Below, piece after piece: positions 52,168 to 60,691 of a stretch of 64,000 bases of DNA. The DNA lies in contig NZ_CP049107.1 of the NCBI RefSeq assembly GCF_011044255.1, positions 1,054,001 to 1,118,000 on the forward strand, in the 5' to 3' direction. The position numbers and the translations under genes were made by a program. Numbering within the stretch: the first letter of the stretch is position 1; each line of letters starts with the position of its first letter. The notes beneath the pieces were generated by a model that was not told where the DNA came from, searched no databases, and saw nothing but the letters and a program-made list of their open reading frames with translations. The DNA comes from Rhizorhabdus phycosphaerae. GTDB lineage: Bacteria > Pseudomonadota > Alphaproteobacteria > Sphingomonadales > Sphingomonadaceae.

Positions 52168-53487
52168 ATGTCCAACATCGAAGACCCCGCCCTCGGCGGG
52201 ACGACGCCGCGTCGCCGGCCCAAACCCGAAATATTGGAGCTGGACGGTCGCCGTCTCCGGCCATCCACGCTCATGATGGGGCATGGCTATGATCCGATGC
52301 TGTCGGAAGGCGCGCTGAAGCCGCCGATCTTCCTCACCTCCACCTTCGTCTTCGAGAGCGCCGCCGCCGGCAAGCGGCATTTCGAAGGCGTCACCGGCAA
52401 GCGGCCCGGAGGTGCCGACGGTCTCGTCTATTCGCGCTTCAACGGTCCGGACCAGGAGATATTGGAGGACCGCCTGGGCATCTGGGAGGATGCGGAGGAC
52501 GCGCTCAGCTTCTCGAGCGGCATGGCGGCGATCGCTACGCTGCTGCTGGCGACGGTGCGTCCCGGCGACGTGATCGTCCACTCGGCGCCGCTCTATGCTG
52601 CGACCGAAACGCTGATCGGGCGTATCCTGGGCAAATTCGGCGTGTCCTGGCTCGACTTCCCCGCCGGGGCCACGCCCGAGGAAATCTCGGCCGTGATCGA
52701 GGCTGCCAGGGCAAAAGGGCGCGTTTCGCTGATCTACCTGGAGAGCCCGGCAAACCCGACCAACGCGCTGGTCGACGTCGAGGCAGTCCGTGACGTCCGT
52801 GACCGCCTGTTCGCGGGCGAGGAGGACGTCCCCCCGATCGCGATCGACAACACCTTTCTGGGCCCGCTCTGGTCGAAGCCGCTGCGCCACGGCGCCGACC
52901 TCGTCGTCTATTCGCTGACCAAATATGCCGGCGGCCACAGCGACCTCGTCGCCGGGGGCGTCGTCGGCGCCAAGAAGCTGCTCGACCCGGTCCGCGCGAT
53001 GCGCAACACGATCGGCACGATCACGGACCCGAACACGGCCTGGATGCTGCTGCGCTCGCTGGAGACGCTCGAGCTCCGGATGACGCGGGCGGGCGAGAAT
53101 GCCGCCCGGGTCTGCGAATGGCTGCGCGCCCAGCCGCAGGTCGAGCGCGTCGGCTATCTGGGCTTTCATGAGGACGGGTCGCGCCAGGCCGACATCTTTC
53201 GCCGCCACTGCACCGGTGCGGGGTCGACCTTCTCGCTCTATCTCAAGGGCGGCGAGACCGAGGCGTTCGCTTTTCTCGATGCGCTCAAGATCGCCAAGCT
53301 GGCCGTCAGCCTTGGCGGAACCGAGACTCTGGCGAGCCACCCGGCCGGCATGACGCACTTATCGGTATCGGACGAACGCAAGCGCGCGCTCGATATCGGT
53401 GACAATCTCGTTCGCATCTCGATCGGTATCGAAGATCCGGACGACCTCATCGCCGACTTCGCGCAGGCCTTGCGTCACATCGTCTGA
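52168..53487 (+). CDS. Cystathionine gamma-synthase family PLP enzyme
   Basis: This 439-residue enzyme belongs to the Cys/Met metabolism PLP family. The text includes PPIFLTSTFVFESAAAGKRH, GLVYSRFNGPDQEILEDRLG, SFSSGMAAIATLLLATVRPG, DNTFLGPLWSKPLRHGADLV and the PLP lysine in YSLTKYAGGHSDLVAGG. The late motif SLGGTETLASHPAGMTHLSV is standard. The sequence is nearer to cystathionine gamma-synthase family proteins of unspecified reaction than to MetZ, so the exact product (cystathionine, homocysteine, or a gamma-lyase reaction) is open. The N-terminus has about 30 extra charged residues (PRRRPKPEILELDGRRLRPS). It follows the XRE gene; an AGGAA ribosome binding site is present. Confidence 0.92.
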   Translation: MSNIEDPALGGTTPRRRPKPEILELDGRRLRPSTLMMGHGYDPMLSEGALKPPIFLTSTFVFESAAAGKRHFEGVTGKRPGGADGLVYSRFNGPDQEILEDRLGIWEDAEDALSFSSGMAAIATLLLATVRPGDVIVHSAPLYAATETLIGRILGKFGVSWLDFPAGATPEEISAVIEAARAKGRVSLIYLESPANPTNALVDVEAVRDVRDRLFAGEEDVPPIAIDNTFLGPLWSKPLRHGADLVVYSLTKYAGGHSDLVAGGVVGAKKLLDPVRAMRNTIGTITDPNTAWMLLRSLETLELRMTRAGENAARVCEWLRAQPQVERVGYLGFHEDGSRQADIFRRHCTGAGSTFSLYLKGGETEAFAFLDALKIAKLAVSLGGTETLASHPAGMTHLSVSDERKRALDIGDNLVRISIGIEDPDDLIADFAQALRHIV

Positions 53488-53522
53488 CCAGGCCAGGGAC
53501 GCCGGCCCGCAAGGGTCGGCGT

Positions 53523-54422
53523 CTACTCCCTTCGAGGCCAAGGCACCGCGTCGAAATAATCTCCCATCGCCCGCGCGGCACGATCGGTCAGCTCGATGAA
53601 AACCCGCCGGCCATCCTCGGGGTCGGCCACCCGGCGCAGCAGCCCGGCATCGGTCAGCTGCTTGATCCAGCGCAGCGCGGTCGTGGCCGGAACCGCAGCC
53701 GCTATGCACAGACTCGACACCGCCACCGCCCGCCCCTCGAGCCGTGCGGCCGTCAGATCGAGAAGAATGTCCCACGCCGGATCGGCGAACAGCCCATGCC
53801 CGAACAAATGCTCGCGCATTCGGCGTGCGCGGATCATGTCGCGAATTGCTGCGGCATCAAGCAGCATGCGGTCGGTCGTCACCGACTCGTCGCCGGCAGT
53901 CAGCCCATAAGGCTCGCGCTCTTCGCGCAGGGGCATGCCCAGCCCCCGGGTCAATGTGTCCGGCAGAGGGGGCATAGCCGAGAGCTGCGGCAATCCGGAC
54001 AGGCCCTTCAGCCGGACATCCTGGAGAACCGTGCCTTCAGCCGAAAGGCGGTCGGCGATGACCTCCTCCAGGGCGCGGCTGTCACGCCCGACGACGAGTT
54101 CGACATCCTCATGTCCTACCCGCGCCAGCACGATGTCGAGAACGTGGGGCGACGCCACCACGACGCTCGAGAAATGGCGGTGGCGTGCCGCGCGATCCAC
54201 CCGCCGAAGCAACTCGTCCAGCGGTTCGCCATGATCGCGGCTGACGTCGATGATGACCAGGTCGACCGACAATTGCGGATCGAGGCGGTCGAGGGCACCG
54301 GTGAGGGGCAAAGTTGCGGCCACCTTGCCGCCATGCGCTTCGGCATGACGGACGGCAGCCGAGGCACCATCGACTGAGTCGCTGAATATCAATATGGTGG
54401 GAGAGCCCCCCCCGACGTCCAT
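53523..54422 (-). CDS. MarR-like winged-helix regulator with receiver-like N-terminus
   Basis: This 299-residue protein has a C-terminal winged helix-turn-helix (about 205-295): AAIRDMIRARRMREHLFGHG, LFADPAWDILLDLTAARLEG, SSLCIAAAVPATTALRWIKQ and RRVADPEDGRRVFIELTDRA, as in MarR-type proteins. The N-terminal half (about 8-130) reads like a degenerate alpha/beta receiver: PTILIFSDSVDG, HGGKVAATLPL, VDLVIIDVSRDHGEP and FSSVVVASPHVLDIVLARVG. The usual Asp is present as IIDVS. It is divergent from the hemerythrin gene across 263 bp containing three palindromes. Regulation of itself and hemerythrin in response to oxygen, NO or a similar stress is inference. GGAGA precedes the start. Confidence 0.8.
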   Translation of the reverse strand: MDVGGGSPTILIFSDSVDGASAAVRHAEAHGGKVAATLPLTGALDRLDPQLSVDLVIIDVSRDHGEPLDELLRRVDRAARHRHFSSVVVASPHVLDIVLARVGHEDVELVVGRDSRALEEVIADRLSAEGTVLQDVRLKGLSGLPQLSAMPPLPDTLTRGLGMPLREEREPYGLTAGDESVTTDRMLLDAAAIRDMIRARRMREHLFGHGLFADPAWDILLDLTAARLEGRAVAVSSLCIAAAVPATTALRWIKQLTDAGLLRRVADPEDGRRVFIELTDRAARAMGDYFDAVPWPRRE

Positions 54423-54497
54423 AAACTATCTCCAGCACGCTGAAAAACATGCCCGCCCCCGCGTGCCATGTTGCTGTAAAAACTAGCAAACAGCAAA

Positions 54498-54541
54498 GTG
54501 CTGTCAGCACAGAAATGGTCCGTTATGGATGAATTCATCCA
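54498..54541. promoter_or_regulatory. Two adjacent palindromes between the MarR-like and hemerythrin genes
   Basis: GTGCTG-T-CAGCAC (54498-54510) and the perfect 16-bp TGGATGAATTCATCCA (54526-54541) lie 15 bases apart in the divergent gap. Both are typical in size for MarR-type dimer sites. Their place about 76-120 bases upstream of the regulator start is compatible with an operator role for either direction. Confidence 0.5.
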
Positions 54542-54634
54542 AAATCACGCGAACTGCGGTGACTTGGCAACAATCACCGCGCCCAGGATCACGTGAATCA
54601 CGGCATGATTGCAACCGGCGAGCGCTGCGCTGGA

Positions 54635-54648
54635 ACGGCACGTGCCGT
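54635..54648. promoter_or_regulatory. ACGGCACGTGCCGT palindrome upstream of the hemerythrin gene
   Basis: This perfect 14-bp palindrome lies 37 bases before the hemerythrin start and close to the position of a core promoter. Its sequence is unrelated to the two other palindromes in the gap, so a second regulator could be involved. Confidence 0.45.
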
Positions 54649-54685
54649 GCATCGTTGACGATCATCCCCTGAAGCGGAGACCGTC

Positions 54686-55246
54686 ATGTCCGATAGCTAT
54701 GCGAGCAGAAACAAGCAGCCGCCCCACAAGATCGCCTCGGACGACCCGGTGGCCATAGCCCTTCTCAAGGAGGAGCATCATGCCTTCCGTGCGCTGTTCG
54801 ATGAAGCGGAGGAGGCGAACCCCGAGCGGCTCGTCCAGATCGCGCGCGAAATCTGCATGCGCCTGACCGTGCACATGGCGATCGAGGAAGAGATACTCTA
54901 CCCGGCGCTCCGGCCCCTACTGGGCGACGACGAGGTCAATGAAGGGATCGTCGAGCATCAGTCCGGCAAGCGGATCATTGCCGAACTCGAGCAGCTCAAC
55001 GGCGATGAGCCGCTGTTCGCCTCGAAGATCCACGTGCTCGGCGAGGAGACGATCCACCATATCGACGAGGAAGACGAGGACATGTTCGCCGATGCGCGCG
55101 AGGCGCATAAAAAGGGGGAGATCGACCTCGATGCCCTTGGCGAGACCTTGCGGGCCCGACAGGCGGAACTGTACGACCAGATCATCTCGACCGGCGAGAC
55201 AGGCCGCACCCATGAAGCGCAGCCCGACGAGGTTGCCCGCACCTGA
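54686..55246 (+). CDS. Hemerythrin HHE domain protein
   Basis: This 186-residue protein has a hemerythrin-like four-helix bundle. The iron ligands are suggested by LLKEEHHAFRALFDEAEEAN (His), VHMAIEEEILYPAL (His and Glu), VEHQSGKRIIAEL (His) and GEETIHHIDEEDEDMF (His and Glu). The order H...HxxxE...H...HxxxE is that of a di-iron site. Such proteins bind oxygen or NO, or store iron, in the cytoplasm. The C-terminal 40 residues are a charged helix. GGAG lies 6 bases upstream of the ATG. It is divergent from the MarR-like gene and convergent with murA. Confidence 0.92.
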   Translation: MSDSYASRNKQPPHKIASDDPVAIALLKEEHHAFRALFDEAEEANPERLVQIAREICMRLTVHMAIEEEILYPALRPLLGDDEVNEGIVEHQSGKRIIAELEQLNGDEPLFASKIHVLGEETIHHIDEEDEDMFADAREAHKKGEIDLDALGETLRARQAELYDQIISTGETGRTHEAQPDEVART

Positions 55247-55256
55247 TTCCGACGAA

Positions 55257-55288
55257 GGCGAGGGACGGGCTCAGGGCCTGCCCTCGCC
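55257..55288. terminator. Hairpin between the convergent hemerythrin and murA genes
   Basis: GGCGAGGG (55257-55264) and CCCTCGCC (55281-55288) form an 8-bp stem around a 16-base GC-rich loop, 10 bases after the hemerythrin stop and 12 before the murA stop. No T-run follows on either strand, so it is at best a weak bidirectional or factor-dependent terminator. Confidence 0.4.
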
Positions 55289-55299
55289 ACGCCACATCC

Positions 55300-56583
55300 T
55301 CAGCTGTCGCTTTCGCGCTCGATATCCGCGCCGACTGCAGAGAGCTTCTCTTCGAGCCGCTCATAGCCGCGGTCCAGGTGATAGACGCGGTGCACGCGCG
55401 TTTCGCCCTCGGCTGCCAGTCCGGCGAGAACGAGGCTCATAGAGGCACGCAGGTCGGTCGCCATCACGTCGGCTCCAACGAGCCCGTCCACGCCCTTGAC
55501 CACGGCCGTGCGGCCATGAACCTGGATATCGGCGCCCATGCGCGCCAGTTCCGGCACGTGCATGTAGCGATTCTCGAAGATGGTTTCGGTCAGCACGCTG
55601 GTCCCATCGGCCAGCGCGAGCATGGCCATGAACTGCGCCTGCATGTCGGTCGGGAAGGCAGGAAAGGGCGCGGTCGACAATGTCAGAGCCGACGGGCGGC
55701 CACTGGCGGTAACGCGAATGCCGTCGTCCTGCCCCTCAATGGTGACGCCCGCCTCACGCAATCCCGCCAGAATCGCTTCCATGTCCTCCAGTCGCGCGCC
55801 GGCAAGCAACAGGTCCCCGCCGGTCATCGCGGCGGCGCAGGCATAGCTGCCCGCCTCGATCCGATCGGGCATCACCTCATATTCCGCCCCATGCAAGCTG
55901 GTCTTGCCACGGACCGTCATGCGGTCGGTCCCGATGCCGTCGATTTCGGCACCCATCGCGACCAAGCAGCGCGCGAGGTCGACGATCTCCGGCTCGCGTG
56001 CGACATTCTCCATGACGGTGTCGCCCTGGGCGAGCACCGCCGCCATCAGGGCATTTTCAGTGGCGCCGACCGACACGACCGGAAAATTGATCCTGCCGCC
56101 GCGCAAGCCGCCGCTCGGTGCGGTGGCCCGGACGTAGCCCGCGGTAAGCTCGATCTGCGCGCCGAGCGCCTCGAGCGCCTTGAGATGGAGATCGATCGGC
56201 CGATTGCCGATGGCACATCCGCCGGGTAGCGACACGGTCGCCTCCCCTGCCCTGGCCAACAGCGGTCCGAGCACGAGGATCGACGCCCGCATCTTGCGCA
56301 CGATGTCATAGGGCGCGACCGTCGAGGCGATCACCCTCGCCGACATCGTCATCTCGCGTCCGATCAGATCCCCCTGGCCGCGCCGCACCGTGGTCGACAC
56401 GCCCAGCTCGTTGAGCAGATGGCCGAAGCCGTCGACGTCGGCCAGCCGGGGCAGGTTGGTCAGAGTCAGATCTTCGCCCGTGAGAAGCGCGCAGGGCAGA
56501 AGCGTTAGCGCCGCGTTCTTTGCCCCGGAAATCTGCAGGCGGCCGGACAGGCGGTTTCCGCCCCGAATAGTGATGCGATCCAT
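55300..56583 (-). CDS. murA: MurA, UDP-N-acetylglucosamine 1-carboxyvinyltransferase
   Basis: This 427-residue enzyme catalyses the first step of peptidoglycan precursor synthesis, transfer of enolpyruvate from PEP to UDP-GlcNAc, in the cytoplasm. The N-terminus [20 protein letters not shown] is followed by the conserved Lys22-Asn23 (GAKNAAL). The catalytic Cys123 is in [17 protein letters not shown], so it is a fosfomycin-sensitive-type enzyme by that residue. Other standard text includes [56 protein letters not shown] and [18 protein letters not shown]. Length is normal. Confidence 0.98.
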   Translation of the reverse strand: MDRITIRGGNRLSGRLQISGAKNAALTLLPCALLTGEDLTLTNLPRLADVDGFGHLLNELGVSTTVRRGQGDLIGREMTMSARVIASTVAPYDIVRKMRASILVLGPLLARAGEATVSLPGGCAIGNRPIDLHLKALEALGAQIELTAGYVRATAPSGGLRGGRINFPVVSVGATENALMAAVLAQGDTVMENVAREPEIVDLARCLVAMGAEIDGIGTDRMTVRGKTSLHGAEYEVMPDRIEAGSYACAAAMTGGDLLLAGARLEDMEAILAGLREAGVTIEGQDDGIRVTASGRPSALTLSTAPFPAFPTDMQAQFMAMLALADGTSVLTETIFENRYMHVPELARMGADIQVHGRTAVVKGVDGLVGADVMATDLRASMSLVLAGLAAEGETRVHRVYHLDRGYERLEEKLSAVGADIERESDS

Positions 56584-56717
56584 GAACCGCCTGTATCGGG
56601 GAGTCGCGCGCGCCTCAAGCGCGGGCTTCGCGACTTGGATTTGTCATCGCCCCTCAACACCGGCGTCACGGACGTCCGATACCCGCCGCCCCGACTTTAT
56701 CTTTCAGGGGGTTATCG

Positions 56718-59330
56718 ATGAACCGTTCGCATCTGCTCGCCAGTGTGGCGCTATTGTGCCTCGCATCCGCCGCGACGGCGCAGGAGGTAGACGACATCGT
56801 CGTGACCGGCCAGCGTGCCCAGCAGGAGCGGGCCATCGCCGCCAAGCGCGATGCGATCGGCATTTCCGACGTGGCTGCGGGCGATGAGATCGGCCGTCTT
56901 CCCGACCGCAACGTCGCCGAGGTCGTCGAGCGCCTGCCCGGCGTGGGCGTCACCTATGATCAGGGCGAAGGCCGCTTCGTGTCCGTCCGCGGCATTCCGT
57001 CCGACCTCAACGGCTACACGATCAACGGTATCGAAATCGGCAACCCGGATGGACAGACCCGTGCCCTGCCCCTGGACGTCATATCCGGCCAGCTGCTCAA
57101 CCGGGTGGAGGTTTCGAAGGCGCGCACGCCCGACATGGACGGCCAGGGCATCGGCGGCACGATCAACCTCGTCACCCAGACCGCCTATGACTTTCGCGAC
57201 GCCTTCTCGCTCGTCGCCAATGCGCAGCTCGGCTATCAGGAATTGAACGACAAACGCCCGATCCGCGGCGACGTGGCCGTCGCGAAGCGTTTCGGCAGCG
57301 AAGAGCAATTCGGCATCGCGCTCGGCGCCAGCTATTCGGACCGCACCTACACCAGCTACGGTCTCTACCCCGACGATTGGCGCCCGGTGGCCGGCGCGGC
57401 GCGCGGCGGGCTGCCGATCAACGTCAAGTATACCGATTACAGCCTGAAGCGCGAGCGGATCGGCGCCACGGGCTCGCTCGACTGGCGCCCCGGCGAGGAC
57501 CACCAATTCTATCTGCGCGGCATCTACAGCAAGTTCACCGAGGACGAATATCGCCAGCGCTACCGGCTCGATTTCGCGACCGACGCGCTGGTCAACTCGC
57601 GCGCTTTCAACCTCGACGGCAATGGCCTGACGGGTACGGTCACGGGCACGCCCAATGTCGGCGTCGGCAATGGATCGGGCCCCGAGCGCCGACAGGACCT
57701 GCGCCAGGAGCACAAGCAGAAGTCGGTGCTCGCCGGCATGCTCGGCGGATCGAGCCGGTTCGAGCTGCTCAAGCTCGACTATGTGCTGGCCCGCGTCCAC
57801 AATGAGGTGCGCGAGCCCAATCAGCTCTGGCAGTTCCGCTGCAACCCCGGGACGGTCGACTTCGACTTCACGGACAAGGTCTTCAGCGCCGCACCGCGGA
57901 CCGAGTGCAGCGCGTCGCAAATGAACTTCCGCCAATATACCGAACAGAACGAGCGCGGCGACGAGGACATCTGGCAGGGCAAGATCGACCTGACCTATGA
58001 CCTCGCGTCACTCGGCGACGGCAGCTTCCTCAAGTTCGGCGGCAAATATCGGACGACGGACAAGGATTTCGACGCCAACAACGACGTCTGGACCCGCGGC
58101 GGCAGCGCAGCCACCCGCTTCACGCTCGCGCAGTTCGGCCTGGCCGGCGAGCCGGTGCTGTCCTATCCGAAGGCGGGCAAACCCTATGTCGTTTCGCCGG
58201 TGATCGACCTCGACGCGATCCGCGCGTTCACCGCATCGAATCTGGCGGGCAGCCTGTTCGTGAAGGACAATGCGACGTCGCTATCCAATGCGACCCTCAA
58301 CGATTTCGTGGTCGGCGAAGATGTCTGGTCCGCCTATGCGATGGCCAATATCGATCTGGGCGCGATCACGGTCACCCCGGGACTGCGTTATGAGCGCACC
58401 AAGCTGAACGTGACAGGCTTTCAGCTCGCGAGCGCCAATGGTGCTGCGGCGAGCGTCGTTTCGGTCCGCTCGCACAACAGCTACGATGATTTTCTGCCGA
58501 GCATGATCGTCCGGATCACCCCCTCCGACCACACCGTATTCCGGCTGGCCTATACCCGCAGCATCGGCCGCCCCAATTATGCGCAGCTGTCGCCGAGCGG
58601 GTCGCTCAGCTATGAGGACGGCACCGTGGCGGGTACGTTCGAAGGCAGCATCTCGTTCGGCAACCCCGACCTGAAGCCCTATCGCTCGGACAATTTCGAC
58701 GCCACGGCCGAATGGTATTTCGCGAAGGGAGGCCTGCTGAGCATCGGTGTCTTCGCCAAGTTCATCAAGAATCCGATCTTCACCCAGACCTTCACGCAGA
58801 ACAACGTGACGCTCGACGGGCGGACCTACGCGATCCTGCGCACCACCCAGCCGCTCAATGCGGACCGGGGCGATATCGTCGGCATCGAGGCGCAGTATCA
58901 GCAGCAGTTCACCTTCCTGCCGGGCCTGCTGTCGGGCTTCGGCGTCAGCCTGACGGGCACGCTGACCAACTCCACGCTGCGCCTCACCGACGGCAGGACC
59001 TCCACCTTCCCCAGCCAGTCGCGCTATCTCTACGGCGCCGAACTCTTCTATCAGCGCGGCCCGCTGGAGGGTTCGATCGCCTATCACAACACCGGCAGGT
59101 CGCTGCTCGCAGCGGGCGCGATCGACTATCAGGACCAGTATAATGACGACCTGCGGCGGCTAGACGCGAAGATCAGCGTGGCGCTCAGCGACAATATCCG
59201 TATCTTCGCCGAGGCGCAGAACCTGACCGATGAGCCCACCCGCCAATATCAGGGCGGACGGCAAGATTGGGTGATCCAGAACGAACGCTATGGACGGACC
59301 TATTATGGCGGCATCTCGGTGAAGCTCTGA
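56718..59330 (+). CDS. TonB-dependent outer-membrane receptor (second)
   Basis: This 870-residue receptor has a signal peptide (HLLASVALLCLASAATAQ), a TonB-box-like start EVDDIVVTGQRAQQERAIAA, and a plug with NVAEVVERLPGVGVTYDQGE, RFVSVRGIPSDLNGYTINGI and VSKARTPDMDGQGIGGTINL. This is the text of the Caulobacter-type TonB receptors (TIGR01782-like). The barrel ends GGISVKL. CAGGGGG precedes the ATG. Its stop overlaps the start of the next gene as TGATG, so the downstream secreted protein is translationally coupled and probably handles the same substrate. No peptidase or sugar enzyme lies next to it, so the cargo is unknown. Confidence 0.94.
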   Translation: MNRSHLLASVALLCLASAATAQEVDDIVVTGQRAQQERAIAAKRDAIGISDVAAGDEIGRLPDRNVAEVVERLPGVGVTYDQGEGRFVSVRGIPSDLNGYTINGIEIGNPDGQTRALPLDVISGQLLNRVEVSKARTPDMDGQGIGGTINLVTQTAYDFRDAFSLVANAQLGYQELNDKRPIRGDVAVAKRFGSEEQFGIALGASYSDRTYTSYGLYPDDWRPVAGAARGGLPINVKYTDYSLKRERIGATGSLDWRPGEDHQFYLRGIYSKFTEDEYRQRYRLDFATDALVNSRAFNLDGNGLTGTVTGTPNVGVGNGSGPERRQDLRQEHKQKSVLAGMLGGSSRFELLKLDYVLARVHNEVREPNQLWQFRCNPGTVDFDFTDKVFSAAPRTECSASQMNFRQYTEQNERGDEDIWQGKIDLTYDLASLGDGSFLKFGGKYRTTDKDFDANNDVWTRGGSAATRFTLAQFGLAGEPVLSYPKAGKPYVVSPVIDLDAIRAFTASNLAGSLFVKDNATSLSNATLNDFVVGEDVWSAYAMANIDLGAITVTPGLRYERTKLNVTGFQLASANGAAASVVSVRSHNSYDDFLPSMIVRITPSDHTVFRLAYTRSIGRPNYAQLSPSGSLSYEDGTVAGTFEGSISFGNPDLKPYRSDNFDATAEWYFAKGGLLSIGVFAKFIKNPIFTQTFTQNNVTLDGRTYAILRTTQPLNADRGDIVGIEAQYQQQFTFLPGLLSGFGVSLTGTLTNSTLRLTDGRTSTFPSQSRYLYGAELFYQRGPLEGSIAYHNTGRSLLAAGAIDYQDQYNDDLRRLDAKISVALSDNIRIFAEAQNLTDEPTRQYQGGRQDWVIQNERYGRTYYGGISVKL

Positions 59331-60121
59331 TGGCAGCGACGCTCCTCGCCCTCGCCCTAGCCCTCTCGCCCGCCGTCGAGCAGAAGCGGATGGCGGCAGA
59401 GGATGCCCGGCAGGGCGTCGTGTCGGACGGCCGCCACCTGTTCGCCATCGACAATGCGACGATCGCAAAGCTCGATCCCCGTGCGGGAAGCGTCCTGTCG
59501 CGCTGGAGCGGAGACCCCGCTCTGTTCCGCCATATGAACTCGTGCATCGCTCTCAAGGCGAGGCTGGTCTGCGCGGCGTCCAACTATCCGAAGACGCCGA
59601 TGGCGAGCTCGGTCGAATGGTTCGACACACGGAGCATGAAGCATGTCGCGTCGCGCAGCCTCGGCCCGGGCCGGGGTTCGCTGACCTGGCTCGACTGGCA
59701 CGATGGCAGCTGGTGGGCCTGCTTCGCCAATTATGACGGCAAGGGCGGCGATGCGGGCCGAGATCACCGGTCGACCACAATCGTGCAATATGATTCCCGC
59801 TTCGTCGAACAGGGCGCCTGGCTATTGCCCGACAGCGTGCTCGAGCGCATGGCGCCATATAGTTCGTCCGGCGGGGTCTGGGGCCGCGACGGCTATCTAT
59901 ATGTGACCGGTCATGATCGACCCGAGCTTTACGTGCTCAAACTGCCGGAAGCGGGATCCGAATTATTGCATGTCGGGACGATGGCGATCCCGACCAATGG
60001 CCAGGCCATTGCCTGGGACCCGAACGAGCCCCGACTGCTCTGGTCGATCGAACGATCGACACGGTCTATCGTCGCGAGCCGGGTTCCTCCGGTCGACGAG
60101 CAGGCTGCAGCGAGGCGATAA
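59330..60121 (+). CDS. Secreted protein, probable beta-propeller, coupled to the TonB receptor
   Basis: This 263-residue protein starts at an ATG that overlaps the receptor stop (TGATG). A short signal-like segment (MAATLLALALALSPAVEQ) leads to repeated four-strand units: QGVVSDGRHLFAIDNATIAK, SSVEWFDTRSMKHVASRSLG, LTWLDWHDGSWWACFANYDG, GGVWGRDGYLYVTGHDRPEL and NGQAIAWDPNEPRLLWSIER. Each unit has the G-x-L-Y/F-V or W-D pattern of a propeller blade, and about five are visible. No catalytic motif is recognised. Similar proteins next to TonB receptors often include phytase-like or esterase-like propellers, but the phytase Ca-binding residues are not obvious here. Function unknown. Confidence 0.75.
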   Translation: MAATLLALALALSPAVEQKRMAAEDARQGVVSDGRHLFAIDNATIAKLDPRAGSVLSRWSGDPALFRHMNSCIALKARLVCAASNYPKTPMASSVEWFDTRSMKHVASRSLGPGRGSLTWLDWHDGSWWACFANYDGKGGDAGRDHRSTTIVQYDSRFVEQGAWLLPDSVLERMAPYSSSGGVWGRDGYLYVTGHDRPELYVLKLPEAGSELLHVGTMAIPTNGQAIAWDPNEPRLLWSIERSTRSIVASRVPPVDEQAAARR

Positions 60122-60162
60122 ACCGTCGGGGAACGACGCTTGCCTGCGACGTCAAGCCTGGA

Positions 60163-60525
60163 TCAGGCCTTTTCCAGCGTGCACTGCAGCGGATGCTGGT
60201 TCTGGCGGGCGAAGTCGACCACCTGGCTCACCTTGGTCTCAGCGACTTCGTAGCTGAACACGCCGCACACACCCACACCCTTCTGGTGGACGTGCAGCAT
60301 GACGCGCGTCGCATCTTCGATGTTCATCCGGAAGAAGCGCTGAAGGCAGAGGACGACGAATTCCATCGGGGTGTAGTCGTCGTTGAGCATGAGCACCTTG
60401 TAGGGCGACGGCTTCTTGGTGCGCGTACGCGTGCGCGTCGCGAGACCCAGGCCGGTGCCTTGATCCTCGCCATCCTTGCGCGTCGCCATGCGGATAGCGG
60501 CATCGATATGGTTCAGGTGGCTCAT
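60163..60525 (-). CDS. clpS: ClpS, ATP-dependent Clp protease adaptor
   Basis: This 120-residue adaptor delivers N-degron substrates to ClpAP. The core reads [60 protein letters not shown] and [17 protein letters not shown], all diagnostic. The N-terminal tail is rich in Arg and Thr ([11 protein letters not shown]). Two starts are plausible: ATG 60525 (used here) and ATG 60489 ([10 protein letters not shown]). Neither has a strong ribosome binding site. It is followed upstream by the phasin gene with a strong terminator between. clpA is not in the window. Confidence 0.95.
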   Translation of the reverse strand: MSHLNHIDAAIRMATRKDGEDQGTGLGLATRTRTRTKKPSPYKVLMLNDDYTPMEFVVLCLQRFFRMNIEDATRVMLHVHQKGVGVCGVFSYEVAETKVSQVVDFARQNQHPLQCTLEKA

Positions 60526-60623
60526 CGTCAGCGCGGGACTCAATACAGGAACGGGATCGCCAGAATATGGCACCGTCGGCAGCTTCGGCAAGGGGGCGGC
60601 GACGGGTTGCGGCTTTCCGAACC

Positions 60624-60666
60624 CCATAAAACGACGAACCGGCCATTCCCTTTGGGGAATGACCGG
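60624..60666 (-). terminator. Intrinsic terminator of the phasin gene
   Basis: On the minus strand CCGGTCATTCCC pairs with GGGAATGGCCGG over 12 bp (one G-U) with a four-base loop (CAAA), followed by TTCGTCGTTTTA. It begins about 25 bases after the phasin stop and before the clpS start. Confidence 0.85.
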
Positions 60667-60691
60667 CCCGAAATCCGTTACTGGATCGAGA

